Assembly: GCA_002419505.1 (NCBI GenBank)
Contig: DIGF01000012.1
Span: forward strand, 345,135 to 409,134
Origin: Caryophanales bacterium UBA5729
GTDB taxonomy: Bacteria > Bacillota_I > Bacilli_A > Izemoplasmatales > Hujiaoplasmataceae
DNA length: 64,000 nt
Direction: 5' to 3'
In this document: positions 17,868 to 26,996 of the stretch, piece after piece
Numbering within the stretch: position 1 is the stretch's first letter
How the letters are laid out: each line of letters opens with the position of its first letter
Notes under the pieces: model-generated
What the model saw: only the letters and a program-made list of their open reading frames with translations
Databases searched by the model: none
What the model was told of the DNA's origin: nothing
Program-made: the position numbers and the translations under genes

Positions 17868-19100
17868 ATGAAAAGAATAGTTGGTAGACATGCAGAACAC
17901 AAAAAATTAGAGTCAAATATATTACAAATTTCCCAAGAAGCTAAACAGGCTAAAAAGAAATATGAGGATGTTATTGATGCTACTGTGGGTATGCTTCATC
18001 ACGAGGAGGGAAATGTATTTAGTTATCAAGTTGTTAATGAAGTTTTACATAATTTAAACGATGCAGAAACTTATCATTACGCTCCGGTAAGAGGAACGAA
18101 AGAATTTTCAGAAGGGGTTTTTGATTGGGTTTTTGGTAATAATGCTGATATGATAAGAAAACATTTCAAGTACAGTATTATTCCTACTACCGGTGGTAGT
18201 GGAGCAATATCCAATTCTTTTTACAATTTTAATGACTTCAATCAAAAAGTTCTTCTACCAAATTATTTTTGGTCTCCATATCAAAATTTTGCTTTAGAAG
18301 CTAACATTGATTTAAAAACATTTTTAATGTATGATGAAAATTTCCATTTTAATCTTGCGGATTTTAGAGAAAAAGCAATCGAATTAGCAAATGAACAAGG
18401 TAGATTATGTGTCTTGCTTAATGATCCAAGCAATAATCCTACAGGTTTATGTATGACTAAAAGCGATTGGGAAGAAGTTATTGAAATTTTAAATTTCGTT
18501 AATAGAATGGATATACCTGTAATTTTAATCCATGATATCGCATATATCGATTATCAAATGAAAGAAGTAAAAGATTCTCGTGAAATTTTTGAAGCTTATA
18601 AAAATTTAGATGAAGATATTTTAGCCGTTGTGGTATTTTCTGGATCAAAAACTTTTTCTTTATATGGATTCAGAGTTGGAGCTCAAATTGGTTTATCTAA
18701 ATCTCAGACTGTAGTTGATAATTTTACTAGAGTAGGAGATTATTCAGTAAGGGGACGTTTTTCAAGTGTATCACAACCAGGAATTAATGTAATTGGTAAA
18801 ATATTCAGTAAACCTGAATACAAAGAGAGTTTCCTTAAAGAATTGCATGAAGCTACAAAACTATTAAAAGATCGCGCAAGTTTGTTTTTACAAGAAGCTG
18901 AAAAACACGATTTAGAAATATTGCCATATTGTGGAGGATTCTTTATTTCTGTTCCAACTACAAATAAGAATATTTTTAATGATTTAGTAAATGACCATGT
19001 TTTTGTAATACCAATGCAAAATATAATTAGGGTTGCGATTTCGTCATTGAATATAAAAGATATACCAGAATTGGTTAAAAAAATTAAGAAACATATATAA
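17868..19100 (+). CDS. class I/II PLP-dependent aminotransferase
   Basis: A 410-residue fold-type I aminotransferase. The PLP lysine is Lys261 in FSGSKTFSLYGFRVG, and NDPSNNPTGL and HDIAYIDY bind the cofactor. The start is the ATG at 17868 after AAAAGGG; a GTG two codons earlier is possible. It is last in the FAD oxidoreductase-purA operon and convergent with the aromatic amino acid operon. That neighbourhood makes an aromatic amino acid or aspartate aminotransferase role plausible, because tyrosine synthesis by TyrA needs a transaminase, but the substrate is inference. Confidence 0.85.
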   Translation: MKRIVGRHAEHKKLESNILQISQEAKQAKKKYEDVIDATVGMLHHEEGNVFSYQVVNEVLHNLNDAETYHYAPVRGTKEFSEGVFDWVFGNNADMIRKHFKYSIIPTTGGSGAISNSFYNFNDFNQKVLLPNYFWSPYQNFALEANIDLKTFLMYDENFHFNLADFREKAIELANEQGRLCVLLNDPSNNPTGLCMTKSDWEEVIEILNFVNRMDIPVILIHDIAYIDYQMKEVKDSREIFEAYKNLDEDILAVVVFSGSKTFSLYGFRVGAQIGLSKSQTVVDNFTRVGDYSVRGRFSSVSQPGINVIGKIFSKPEYKESFLKELHEATKLLKDRASLFLQEAEKHDLEILPYCGGFFISVPTTNKNIFNDLVNDHVFVIPMQNIIRVAISSLNIKDIPELVKKIKKHI

Positions 19101-19112
19101 CATATAAATTAA

Positions 19113-19146
19113 AAAAACTGTAAAGCGACTTGCTTTACAGTTTTTA
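19113..19146 (+). terminator. terminator after the aminotransferase gene
   Basis: Stem AAAAACTGTAAAGC (19113-19126) / GCTTTACAGTTTTT (19132-19145), 14 bp, with T-rich tail; also usable in reverse for the small gene that follows. Confidence 0.85.
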
Positions 19147-19156
19147 TTTTTTAAAA

Positions 19157-19378
19157 TTAATCGATTAAGAAAGTAGCCTTTCCACTCATTACAACTGTTA
19201 TGATATCAATAATCCAACCGATACCAAACAATCCTCCGGTAATAATCCAAATAACGCCAATAAGTACCTTATCTTTTGCTATACGATAGATACCATAAAT
19301 AATTGGGCCTATAAATATAGCCAATAAAACTTTTACAACTAATGGAAGACCATCAATCGCTTTAACATATTCTTTCAT
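19157..19378 (-). CDS. small two-helix membrane protein, TM2-like
   Basis: A 73-residue protein with two hydrophobic helices (about 14-32 and 39-63) separated by a short RIAKDK loop. The second helix contains GGLFGIGWIIDII, which resembles the TM2 domain family, whose function is not known. The ATG follows AAAAAGGAGG at good spacing and an extended -10 TGGTATAAT lies just upstream, so it is very likely expressed on its own. It sits between two metabolic operons without clear link to either. Confidence 0.8.
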   Translation of the reverse strand: MKEYVKAIDGLPLVVKVLLAIFIGPIIYGIYRIAKDKVLIGVIWIITGGLFGIGWIIDIITVVMSGKATFLID

Positions 19379-19400
19379 TCTTTTACCTCCTTTTTCATTA

Positions 19401-19409
19401 ATTATACCA
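19401..19409 (-). promoter_or_regulatory. extended -10 promoter of the small membrane protein
   Basis: TGGTATAAT on the minus strand, 23 bases before the ATG at 19378. Confidence 0.6.
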
Positions 19410-19442
19410 CCATAGCATAAATAAAAAAAGGGCTTTAAAATT

Positions 19443-20459
19443 TTATTCCAAAGTTTTATCTATTGCTTCTGCGATTAGTCTACATTTTTTTACGACATTT
19501 GCAAATTTTTCTGGCTTTAAAGATTGTTGCCCATCGCTAAGAGCTTTTTCTGGGTTTTGATGAACTTCTATGATTAATCCATCTGCGCCTGCAGCGATAG
19601 CTGCTAAAGATAAAGACTCGATGTATTCCCATCTTCCTGCAGCGTGAGAAGGATCAACTATAATAGGTAAATGAGTTAATTTTTTAATAACAGGAATAGA
19701 AGAAATATCTAAAGTATTCCTTGTTGAAGTTTCATAAGTTCTAATACCTCTTTCACAAAGAATGACGTTAGTATTACCTCCTGCCAAAATATATTCAGCT
19801 GACATTAACCATTCTTCTATAGTACTTGATATACCTCTTTTTAAAAGAATCGGTTTATCTAATTTTCCTAATTCTTTAAGTAAAGCGAAGTTTTGCATAT
19901 TCCGAGCTCCTACTTGAATTAAATCAACATTCTCTACAAACAAAGGAATATCCTCAACGCTCATTATCTCGCTGACAACAGGAATATTATATTTCATTTT
20001 GGCTTCCTTAAGAATTTCTAAACCTTCTTGTTCTAGCCCTTGAAAAGAATATGGACTGGTTCTAGGTTTATAAGCTCCAGCTCGTAAAATTGAAGCGCCT
20101 GCAGCTTTAACAATAGGTGTTATTTCATCAATTTGTTCTTTCGATTCTACAGCACAAGGTCCACCCATGATGACTATATTTTTTCCGCCAATTTTGATTC
20201 CACCGACATCAACAATTGTATTGTCGGGTTTGAATTTTCGATTTACTTTTTTAAAAGGTTCTTGTACCCTTAAAATTGTGTCTACATATTCAAAGGCATA
20301 CAAACTATTTGGGTCAAGTACAGTTGTATCGCCAATAACCCCTAAAATTAAGGTAGAAGTTCCAAAGCTTTCATGGATTTCGAAACCTTTATTAATAAGG
20401 TGGGTTTTTATTTCTTCTATTTGTGCAGTAGTTACGTTGTTTCTTAATTTAATAATCAT
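19443..20459 (-). CDS. aroF: 3-deoxy-7-phosphoheptulonate (DAHP) synthase with N-terminal regulatory domain
   Basis: A 338-residue type I-beta DAHP synthase, which condenses PEP and erythrose 4-phosphate to open the shikimate pathway. Residues 1-70 form a ferredoxin-like regulatory domain as in the Thermotoga enzyme, where aromatic amino acids bind for feedback control. The barrel follows, with the metal cysteine Cys102 in GGPCAVES and the KPRTSPYSFQG motif. The ATG follows AGAGG that overlaps the aroQ stop. It is the last gene of the leftward aromatic operon. Feedback inhibition is expected from the domain, not shown. Confidence 0.95.
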   Translation of the reverse strand: MIIKLRNNVTTAQIEEIKTHLINKGFEIHESFGTSTLILGVIGDTTVLDPNSLYAFEYVDTILRVQEPFKKVNRKFKPDNTIVDVGGIKIGGKNIVIMGGPCAVESKEQIDEITPIVKAAGASILRAGAYKPRTSPYSFQGLEQEGLEILKEAKMKYNIPVVSEIMSVEDIPLFVENVDLIQVGARNMQNFALLKELGKLDKPILLKRGISSTIEEWLMSAEYILAGGNTNVILCERGIRTYETSTRNTLDISSIPVIKKLTHLPIIVDPSHAAGRWEYIESLSLAAIAAGADGLIIEVHQNPEKALSDGQQSLKPEKFANVVKKCRLIAEAIDKTLE

Positions 20460-20462
20460 AGT

Positions 20463-20891
20463 TTAAACCTCTTTAGTTAAGTAATTTATTGCTTCGATAT
20501 AACTTTCAAAACCCTTTCCGTAGAATTGATTTTTACATGCAGGAGCAATCACTGAATGTTTTCTAAATTCTTCACGCTTATATATATCCGAAAGATGTAC
20601 TTCAACCTTAGGAATATTTATTGATAACAAACAATCATAAATAGCATATGAGTAATGAGTTAGAGCTCCAGGATTGATAATAAGCCCTGAAAAACTAAGA
20701 TATTTATCTTGAATAATATCAATTATTTCGCCTTCATGATTAGTTTGATATATTTCTAAATAGTGACTGTTCTCTTTAGCATAACTCAACAAATACTCAA
20801 CTAAATTTTGATAAGTTTTTTCTCCATAAATTTCAGGTTCTCTTAAACCTAAAAAATTTAAGTTAGGACCATTAATAACCAAAATATTCAT
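20463..20891 (-). CDS. aroQ: 3-dehydroquinate dehydratase, type II
   Basis: A 142-residue type II dehydroquinase, third step of the shikimate pathway. The start NGPNLNFLG with Arg17 and catalytic Tyr22, then QTNHEGEIID, INPGALTHYSYAI and EVHLSDIYKREEFR (catalytic His) are the family motifs. The start is the ATG at 20891, with AAGGAG seven bases upstream, which lies inside the 3' end of the aroE-aroK gene. This gives a 20-base overlap. Confidence 0.95.
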   Translation of the reverse strand: MNILVINGPNLNFLGLREPEIYGEKTYQNLVEYLLSYAKENSHYLEIYQTNHEGEIIDIIQDKYLSFSGLIINPGALTHYSYAIYDCLLSINIPKVEVHLSDIYKREEFRKHSVIAPACKNQFYGKGFESYIEAINYLTKEV

Positions 20892-22125
20892 CAATTTTCT
20901 CCTTAATCTCATTAATATGATACACCGTATCATAATTTAAGGCAATTCTTATGTCACAGTATTTTTTATATAGAGGAAGTCTTTCTTCAGCTATTGCATA
21001 AATATCACTAGATTTTTTAATCAAAGGTCTGCCATTGATTATTTTTTTTGCAATCTTGTCAGGGTCTTTATCTAAAAAGATAATCACACCATTTTGTTTT
21101 AACAAACTAATATTAATTGGTGTTTTAACCGCTCCACCACCAGTGGATATTATTAGATTATGATTCTTAAATATTTGCTTTATGATACTTGTCTCAACAA
21201 CTCTAAATTCAGACTCAGTATGAGTGGAGAAATAATCAAAAATTGTCATACCAATAATTTTTTCTATCTCTTCATCTGTATCATAAGCCTTCTTATTTAA
21301 CTTAGTTTCTAAAATTCTTGTGTATTTACTTTTTCCACTCAAAGGCAGGCCAATAAACACGATGTTATATAATTTTTTTATAATTTTTTTATAGACTTTA
21401 TTGGCTAAATTTAGAGGTATTTCACAACTAAAAAACAACTCGTGAGCACGTTTAGCTTGCATTACAAGCATGTATAAACCATTAACAATCTTGACCTTAT
21501 TTTCTTCTGCTTTTAACAATAATTTAGTTTTTAATGGGTTGTATACTAAATCAATAACGACTTCCAAGTTTTTAAACTCATCGATTGGAATTAACAACTC
21601 ATCTTCGTTATTAGGATACATGCCAACAGGGGTTGTATTAATGATAACTTCAGCATCCAAGAAATGGGAATAATTTAAAAAATTATCATCATCTTTAGAT
21701 TTCACATTTCTCGCTAAACGCTTTATCAATTTAGCATCTAGGTTTTTCAAAGCATAAATTACTGTATTTGAAACTGAACCATTACCGAGAATAAGAACTT
21801 TCTTGTTCTTTAAAACTAAATGATGGTAATTAATTGTTTCTATAAAACCATAGTAATCAGTATTGTAACCATAAAGTTTATCTTTTTTTCTTAAAACTGT
21901 ATTTACTGAACCCGTATTCTCACTAACTTCATCAATTTCATCAAGATATTTGATTATTTGATTTTTATAAGGGATTGTGATATTAAACCCAGCTAGATTA
22001 TCAATTGATAAAAAATCTTCAATTTTTTCAATTTCAAAAATATGGTAGTTAGTGTTACCAAAAAGTTCATGGATATCTTTAGAGAAACTATGGGAAAGTT
22101 TTTCGCCGATTAAACCGTACATCAT
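20872..22125 (-). CDS. aroE-aroK: shikimate dehydrogenase-shikimate kinase fusion (AroE-AroK)
   Basis: A 417-residue bifunctional protein in one uninterrupted frame. Residues 1-250 are shikimate dehydrogenase: SHSFS substrate loop, catalytic Lys54 in NITIPYK, Asp90 in NTDYYGF, NADP loop GNGSVS and the C-terminal NGLYMLVMQA. Residues 253-417 are shikimate kinase: P-loop GLPLSGKS (259-266), DTD (282-284), substrate Arg308, GGG (329-331) and the NGRPL lid. The two catalyse consecutive steps. The junction is a short KKLYN stretch without a long linker. The start is one of two ATGs overlapping the aroC stop; ATGATG at 22125 is chosen. Confidence 0.93.
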   Translation of the reverse strand: MMYGLIGEKLSHSFSKDIHELFGNTNYHIFEIEKIEDFLSIDNLAGFNITIPYKNQIIKYLDEIDEVSENTGSVNTVLRKKDKLYGYNTDYYGFIETINYHHLVLKNKKVLILGNGSVSNTVIYALKNLDAKLIKRLARNVKSKDDDNFLNYSHFLDAEVIINTTPVGMYPNNEDELLIPIDEFKNLEVVIDLVYNPLKTKLLLKAEENKVKIVNGLYMLVMQAKRAHELFFSCEIPLNLANKVYKKIIKKLYNIVFIGLPLSGKSKYTRILETKLNKKAYDTDEEIEKIIGMTIFDYFSTHTESEFRVVETSIIKQIFKNHNLIISTGGGAVKTPINISLLKQNGVIIFLDKDPDKIAKKIINGRPLIKKSSDIYAIAEERLPLYKKYCDIRIALNYDTVYHINEIKEKIDEYFGY

Positions 22126-23216
22126 ATAAACCAATCTTGCTTATTTTCAAATAAAAGCAGATCGAGAATCGCAAAATTTATCACCGAATTAACTACATGA
22201 ATTGCTCTTGATACAATTTGAGGATCATGTCTTCCTTCAATAGTTAATTTAACATTTTCTTTGGTTTTAAGGTCAATTGAATTTTGACTAATTCCGATAG
22301 ATGATGTAGGTTTTATAGCTAATCTAATTATTATCGGCCTGCCGGTTGATAATCCACCCAAGATTCCGCCATTATTATTAGTTATTGTAGTTATTTTTCC
22401 ATTATTATATTCGTATTGATCATTAGCTTCTGAACCACACATTCTAGCTAAGTTAAAACCGTCTCCAAATTCAATACCTTTGATGCCAGGAATTGAGAAT
22501 AGTAAAGAGGATAGATAACTTTCAACAGATAAAAACAAGGGTTCTCCAATACCAATAGGTAAATTAATCACTGCAGATTCAATTGTTCCGCCAACCGAAT
22601 CCTTGATATTTTCAGCTTTTTTAATGGTTTCGTACATCTTTTCTTTAATATCAGGGTTTATAAGTGGAAAATAATCATTATTTAACGATTTGATTTCAGC
22701 AGATTCAATATTGTTTTTATCAAATGAATTATCGTACACATTTTTAATGCTTTCAATATGCGAACCTACATAGATGTTTTTTGATTCTAATATTTGTTGA
22801 CAAATACTACCGACAATAACCCATAGAACAGTCAATCTTCCAGAAAAAATACCGCCACCGGCTTTGTCATTAAAATTATGATATTTAACATACGCTGGAT
22901 AATCTGCGTGACTCGGTCTAGGAATTTGATTTAAATTTTCATAATCATTTGTTTTAACATTTTTATTTGGAATTAAGAATGTTAATGCTGCTCCGGTTGT
23001 AAAACCGTTATAAAAACCAGAAACAATTTTATAATCATCAGTTTCAACTCTTTTTGTAGAAATACTATCCTTTGGTCTTCTTTTACTGAGATTCAAGTTT
23101 AATAAATCGAAATCTATTTTTAAACCTGCTGGTAGCTGATCAATAACTACGCCGAGGTATTCACCATGTGATTCGCCAAAGAAAGTTATTTTGAGATTGT
23201 TGCCGATATTATTCAT
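22122..23216 (-). CDS. aroC: chorismate synthase
   Basis: A 364-residue AroC, the FMN-dependent last step to chorismate. The N-terminal FGESHGEYLGVVIDQLPAG, the segment RPSHADYPAYVKYH, GGGIFSGRLT and the late GRHDPQ motif are all present. It overlaps aroB by four bases (ATGA type) and the aroE-aroK start, so translation through this part of the operon is coupled. The length is typical. Confidence 0.96.
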   Translation of the reverse strand: MNNIGNNLKITFFGESHGEYLGVVIDQLPAGLKIDFDLLNLNLSKRRPKDSISTKRVETDDYKIVSGFYNGFTTGAALTFLIPNKNVKTNDYENLNQIPRPSHADYPAYVKYHNFNDKAGGGIFSGRLTVLWVIVGSICQQILESKNIYVGSHIESIKNVYDNSFDKNNIESAEIKSLNNDYFPLINPDIKEKMYETIKKAENIKDSVGGTIESAVINLPIGIGEPLFLSVESYLSSLLFSIPGIKGIEFGDGFNLARMCGSEANDQYEYNNGKITTITNNNGGILGGLSTGRPIIIRLAIKPTSSIGISQNSIDLKTKENVKLTIEGRHDPQIVSRAIHVVNSVINFAILDLLLFENKQDWFI

Positions 23217-24214
23217 CTTAACAACTCCTTTTCATAAGTTTCTAAATCTAATTCTTTTATTGAAGCAGAGCCAATTTCGTCTACTTTAATTAGGTTAAAG
23301 CTTTTTGTTTTGGCTTTTTTATCCCTCTTTATAAACTCTAACAAATCCTTTGATTTTGCAGAATCTTCTATTGGTAAATTGTATTTTTTCAATAATGAAA
23401 CTAACTCCCTTTTTAAATCAGGATTTATAGTTTTTAACATTCCTAAAGCTATTGCTTCGCCATGAAGATATTTTTTATATTCATAAAACACTTCATATGC
23501 GTGTCCGAATGTATGTCCAAAATTTAATATTTGACGGATTCCATTATCAAACTCATCAGCTTCTACAAAATGTTTCTTTATTTTAAGTGACTCATATATC
23601 AATGTTTCTAAATTATTATAAACGTTATCGTTTCTTAAAAATTCAAACAAAGTTTTTGAGGCAATCAAGGAATATTTTATCATTTCAGCCATTCCGTTAT
23701 TAAACTCTCTTTGGGGTAAAGTTTTTAAAGTTTCTGGATCAATCAAAACCATTTTAGGCGGATAAAAACAACCAATAGAGTTTTTTGCGTCTTCGCTATT
23801 AATAGCTACCTTTCCTCCAACAGAGGAATCAATTTGTGAAAGCAAACTGGTTGGCACTTGAATATATGGTACGCCACGGTAGAGAGTTGCTGCAACAAAA
23901 CCAGCAAGATCTCCGGTTACACCACCACCAATTGCGAGAATTATTATATCTTTTTTTATGTAATTCTTGATCATAAAATTAATGATTCTAGAATATTCAT
24001 CCAAGCATTTAGATTTTTCTCCAGACGGAAATCTAATAATGTGCATTACATCTATTTTTTTTGTAAATTTTTCGATAATATAATTCGGAATATTATCATC
24101 AGAAATAATTACATATTTTTGATTAATATCGACATAATCTTCAACAGAATCTAATAAACTATTTTTTATAAAAATATCATAGTTAGAAAATCTGGATTTT
24201 ATTGTTAGTTTCAT
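23213..24214 (-). CDS. aroB: 3-dehydroquinate synthase
   Basis: A 333-residue NAD-dependent AroB, second shikimate step. The central motif GGGVTGDLAGFVAATLYRG, then PTSLLSQIDSSVGGK, and the zinc ligands in GHTFGHAYE and YLHGEAIALG are present. I use the ATG at 24214, preceded by AGGTG six bases upstream; that AGGTG also contains a GTG three codons earlier which could be read as a start. The gene begins 10 bases after the aroA stop and overlaps aroC at its end. Confidence 0.95.
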   Translation of the reverse strand: MKLTIKSRFSNYDIFIKNSLLDSVEDYVDINQKYVIISDDNIPNYIIEKFTKKIDVMHIIRFPSGEKSKCLDEYSRIINFMIKNYIKKDIIILAIGGGVTGDLAGFVAATLYRGVPYIQVPTSLLSQIDSSVGGKVAINSEDAKNSIGCFYPPKMVLIDPETLKTLPQREFNNGMAEMIKYSLIASKTLFEFLRNDNVYNNLETLIYESLKIKKHFVEADEFDNGIRQILNFGHTFGHAYEVFYEYKKYLHGEAIALGMLKTINPDLKRELVSLLKKYNLPIEDSAKSKDLLEFIKRDKKAKTKSFNLIKVDEIGSASIKELDLETYEKELLR

Positions 24215-24223
24215 AGTTTTCAC

Positions 24224-25480
24224 CTATATATATTCTATTTTAATGCCCAATGATTGTAAGTCTTCAAAGAAATGAGGATAAGATTTATTAACAGCTTCAT
24301 AATTTTCAATAATCACAGGGTTATTTGACCTTAAAGCGGCAATAGCTATTGACATAACCATCCGATGGTCATTGTAAGAATCAAAGACATTGGCATGATA
24401 ACCCTCTTGACCATAAATACGATAACTTTCTTCATAGACATCGGTTCTAACTCCTAGTTTTTTCAAAATATCGTTTATAGCCTGTAAACGATCAGTTTCT
24501 TTTATTTTCAATCTTCTGGCATTATAAATTAAACACTCGCCTTGTGAAAGCCCAGCTAAAATTGAAAGTATTGGGGCGATGTCAGGAAACTGACTTACAT
24601 CAAGATCGATATTAGTTGTGATACTTTTAGTAAAACGAAGACTGTGCTTTTCTTTGGAAACTTTACCATTCATTTTTTTAATTACGTCAATTATACTAGC
24701 ATCTGGCTGTAAAGAAAAGGGATTGAGATTGGTTATTTTAATATCGCCGTTAATTATACCGGCAACGGCAAAAAATGCTAATTGAGAATAATCAGATTCA
24801 ACTTTATAGTCAGTTGGTCGGTAGGATTGATTTCCTTGTATATAATAAATATTTTCTTGTTCAATTATATTAATACCAAAACACTTTAGCACTTCTAAAG
24901 TCATATCTACGTATTTTTTTGACTCAAAATCACCGATTATTTGTATTTCAGAATCTTCTTTTTTTAATGGTAAAGTAAAGAGTAACCCGCTGATAAACTG
25001 TGAACTAATATTTCCTTTTACAACATATTTTTGGGCTGGCAAATCACCTTTTAAAAAAATTCTATTTTCTTCTCTTTTGAATACCAAGTCATTATCTTTA
25101 AAAATGTCTTCGTAAATTGACATTGGTCTATTAAGCAAAGATTTTGTTCCAGTGATATATATACCGCTTGAATTTGTTATAAGAGGAATTAAAAATCTTA
25201 TAGTTGATCCAGATTCGTTACAGTCAATAGTTTCATTTTCGAGAAATATCAATTCTCCAGAACCTATTACTTTTAGCGAATTTTCCTCTTTTATAATTTT
25301 CACTCCAAGTTTTTTGAAAGCATTAATTGTTGCTTTTATATCTTCTGAGTAGACAATATTCTTTATTGCTGAAGTACCTTTTGCTAATGAGGCGCAAATT
25401 ATAGCGCGATGCAACAAAGATTTTGAAGGAGGGACTTGAATTTGTCCTTGGGCAAAACCGGGATAAACTTTAACTTTCAT
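24224..25480 (-). CDS. aroA: 5-enolpyruvylshikimate-3-phosphate synthase
   Basis: A 418-residue EPSP synthase, sixth shikimate step. The start has PPSKSLLHRAIICAS with the substrate lysine Lys20, the second motif is ESGSTIRFLIPL, and RLKIKETDRL and DSYNDHRMVMS complete the active site. It overlaps the end of tyrA by 11 bases. The first motif reads CNESGSTIRFL where many class I enzymes have GNAGT, so this enzyme looks more like the class II or divergent Bacillota type. Confidence 0.95.
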   Translation of the reverse strand: MKVKVYPGFAQGQIQVPPSKSLLHRAIICASLAKGTSAIKNIVYSEDIKATINAFKKLGVKIIKEENSLKVIGSGELIFLENETIDCNESGSTIRFLIPLITNSSGIYITGTKSLLNRPMSIYEDIFKDNDLVFKREENRIFLKGDLPAQKYVVKGNISSQFISGLLFTLPLKKEDSEIQIIGDFESKKYVDMTLEVLKCFGINIIEQENIYYIQGNQSYRPTDYKVESDYSQLAFFAVAGIINGDIKITNLNPFSLQPDASIIDVIKKMNGKVSKEKHSLRFTKSITTNIDLDVSQFPDIAPILSILAGLSQGECLIYNARRLKIKETDRLQAINDILKKLGVRTDVYEESYRIYGQEGYHANVFDSYNDHRMVMSIAIAALRSNNPVIIENYEAVNKSYPHFFEDLQSLGIKIEYI

Positions 25481-26321
25481 TTTTATTACCTTCCAAATAT
25501 TTATTGTGTTTGTTTTTTGCTTTTTCCATCAAAGTTTCAAGTTCTTCGAGATTATTTGTAGCTAAAGCATTTTTAAACTTAGATAATTCATTTTCAAAAT
25601 TAGCTATAATATCAATTAAAGCATTTTTATTATTAGTAAATAAATCAGCCCAAAGATTAATATTAATATTTGCTATTCTAGTCAAATCACGATATGAGTC
25701 ACCAGTAAAATGAGATAAATCAACACTATTGCTAAATGAGTTAACTAAAGATAGAGAAATGATATGTGTAAGTTGAGAAGTATAAGCAATTATTTGATCG
25801 TGAAGTTTTGCATTAATTTTTGAAATGTTTTTAAAACCCATTTCTTTTGCTAAAGAATAAGCTAACTCCAAATTTTCTGTTTTTGTGTTTTGATCATTGA
25901 TGATAGCATAATTACCATTAAAAAATATTTTTTCATCAGCGAAAAACACACCGCTTACTTCTCTTCCGGCAATTGGATGAGTATAAACAATGTCGATATA
26001 ATTCAGATTCAATTTTCTTATGTCTTGGATTAATTTAGTTTTAATTCCGGAAATCTCAATAAAAATTGTATCTTTTTTAATTAGGCGACTATTCTCTTTG
26101 AAAAAGCTAACTATGGATTCGGGGTATAAACAAAGGTATATCAAATTATTATTGTTTAAAAAAGCTTCTAAGTCAAAATAAGCTTTGTCTATTATGTTAT
26201 TTTCGATTGCGAAAGTTAAGGCTTCTTTATTGATGTCAAAAGCTGAAATTTCATGCGATTTTCTCAATGCTTTTGCTATGCTTCCACCAATTAAACCTAA
26301 GCCGATAATCCCTATTTTCAT
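25470..26321 (-). CDS. tyrA: prephenate dehydrogenase
   Basis: A 283-residue NAD(P)-dependent prephenate dehydrogenase that makes 4-hydroxyphenylpyruvate for tyrosine. The Rossmann fingerprint GLGLIGG starts at residue 7, and the catalytic region YTHPIAGREVSG is present. No ACT or chorismate mutase domain is fused. The start is the ATG at 26321 with GGAG six bases upstream. It is the first gene of the aromatic operon. Chorismate mutase and prephenate dehydratase are not in the window, so phenylalanine synthesis cannot be judged. Confidence 0.93.
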   Translation of the reverse strand: MKIGIIGLGLIGGSIAKALRKSHEISAFDINKEALTFAIENNIIDKAYFDLEAFLNNNNLIYLCLYPESIVSFFKENSRLIKKDTIFIEISGIKTKLIQDIRKLNLNYIDIVYTHPIAGREVSGVFFADEKIFFNGNYAIINDQNTKTENLELAYSLAKEMGFKNISKINAKLHDQIIAYTSQLTHIISLSLVNSFSNSVDLSHFTGDSYRDLTRIANININLWADLFTNNKNALIDIIANFENELSKFKNALATNNLEELETLMEKAKNKHNKYLEGNKNES

Positions 26322-26345
26322 ATTTAACTCCTTGTACATCTAATA

Positions 26346-26354
26346 ATTTTATCA
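26346..26354 (-). promoter_or_regulatory. possible aromatic operon promoter
   Basis: TGATAAAAT on the minus strand, an extended -10 variant 25 bases before the tyrA start. The -35 is poor. No attenuator, T-box or TRAP-like repeats are seen in the short leader. Confidence 0.45.
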
Positions 26355-26444
26355 TAAATTTGAATAAAAATGTTAATACAGCTTCAATCATATTTAAAAA
26401 TAGCCAAATTTTCACGGTAAAACTTTATCTACAGGGTTAGATTG

Positions 26445-26453
26445 TGATATAAT
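26445..26453 (+). promoter_or_regulatory. extended -10 promoter of the flavin reductase-folD-purB operon
   Basis: TGATATAAT, 25 bases before the ATG at 26479. Confidence 0.65.
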
Positions 26454-26478
26454 TAACATAGTAAGCAAGGAGGATATT

Positions 26479-26994
26479 ATGTATAAAGAAATCGATGTTT
26501 TTGAATATTCGAATATTGTTTTGGAGAAAATGAGTCCAGGAATATTTTTAAATACTAAGAAAGCAGATACCATCAACTCGATGATAATTGGTTGGGGAGG
26601 AATAACTGTTATTTGGGGACGACCGATATTTATTGTTTTAGTAAGAGACTCACGAGCAACTTACGATTTAATTGAATCAAGTAATGAATTCACTGTTTCA
26701 GTTCCAATCAAGAACAAGTTGTTGAAAGAAATAGGAATTTGTGGAACTAAATCTCTTAGAGATATGGATAAGTTCAAAGAATGTAATTTTACCCCGATTA
26801 AAGGCCGGAAAATAGATACGCCGATAATTGCTGAGGCAGATTTACATTATGAGTGTAGAGTTATATATAAGCAAACTTTAGATCAAAAATCAGTTTTGCC
26901 AATAGTAAAATCAAGATATTATAACAATAACGCCAATCATACAGTTTATTACGGTGAAATTGTTGATCAATATTTGTATCAAAAGGAGGAATAG
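26479..26994 (+). CDS. flavin reductase-like FMN-binding split-barrel protein
   Basis: A 171-residue protein of the flavin reductase / FMN-binding split-barrel family. It shows the early SPGIFLNTKK...NSMIIGWGG pattern, then VRDSRATYDLIESSNEFTVSVP, which is the FMN-contact region of this family. Members either reduce free flavin or bind FMN for other redox work; the role here is unknown. GGAGG lies seven bases before the ATG. It is the first gene of a five-gene rightward operon and ends two bases before folD. Confidence 0.83.
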   Translation: MYKEIDVFEYSNIVLEKMSPGIFLNTKKADTINSMIIGWGGITVIWGRPIFIVLVRDSRATYDLIESSNEFTVSVPIKNKLLKEIGICGTKSLRDMDKFKECNFTPIKGRKIDTPIIAEADLHYECRVIYKQTLDQKSVLPIVKSRYYNNNANHTVYYGEIVDQYLYQKEE

Positions 26995-26996
26995 AT

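Noticed and set aside
20872..22125. AroE and AroK as two genes joined by an error
   Set aside because: The frame is continuous, both domains are complete, no start with a ribosome site lies at the junction, and the downstream overlap with aroQ is normal for this operon.
26411..26427. Second parS-like site (TTTTCACGGTAAAAC)
   Set aside because: It needs an extra base in the centre and lacks the conserved TGAAAC half site.
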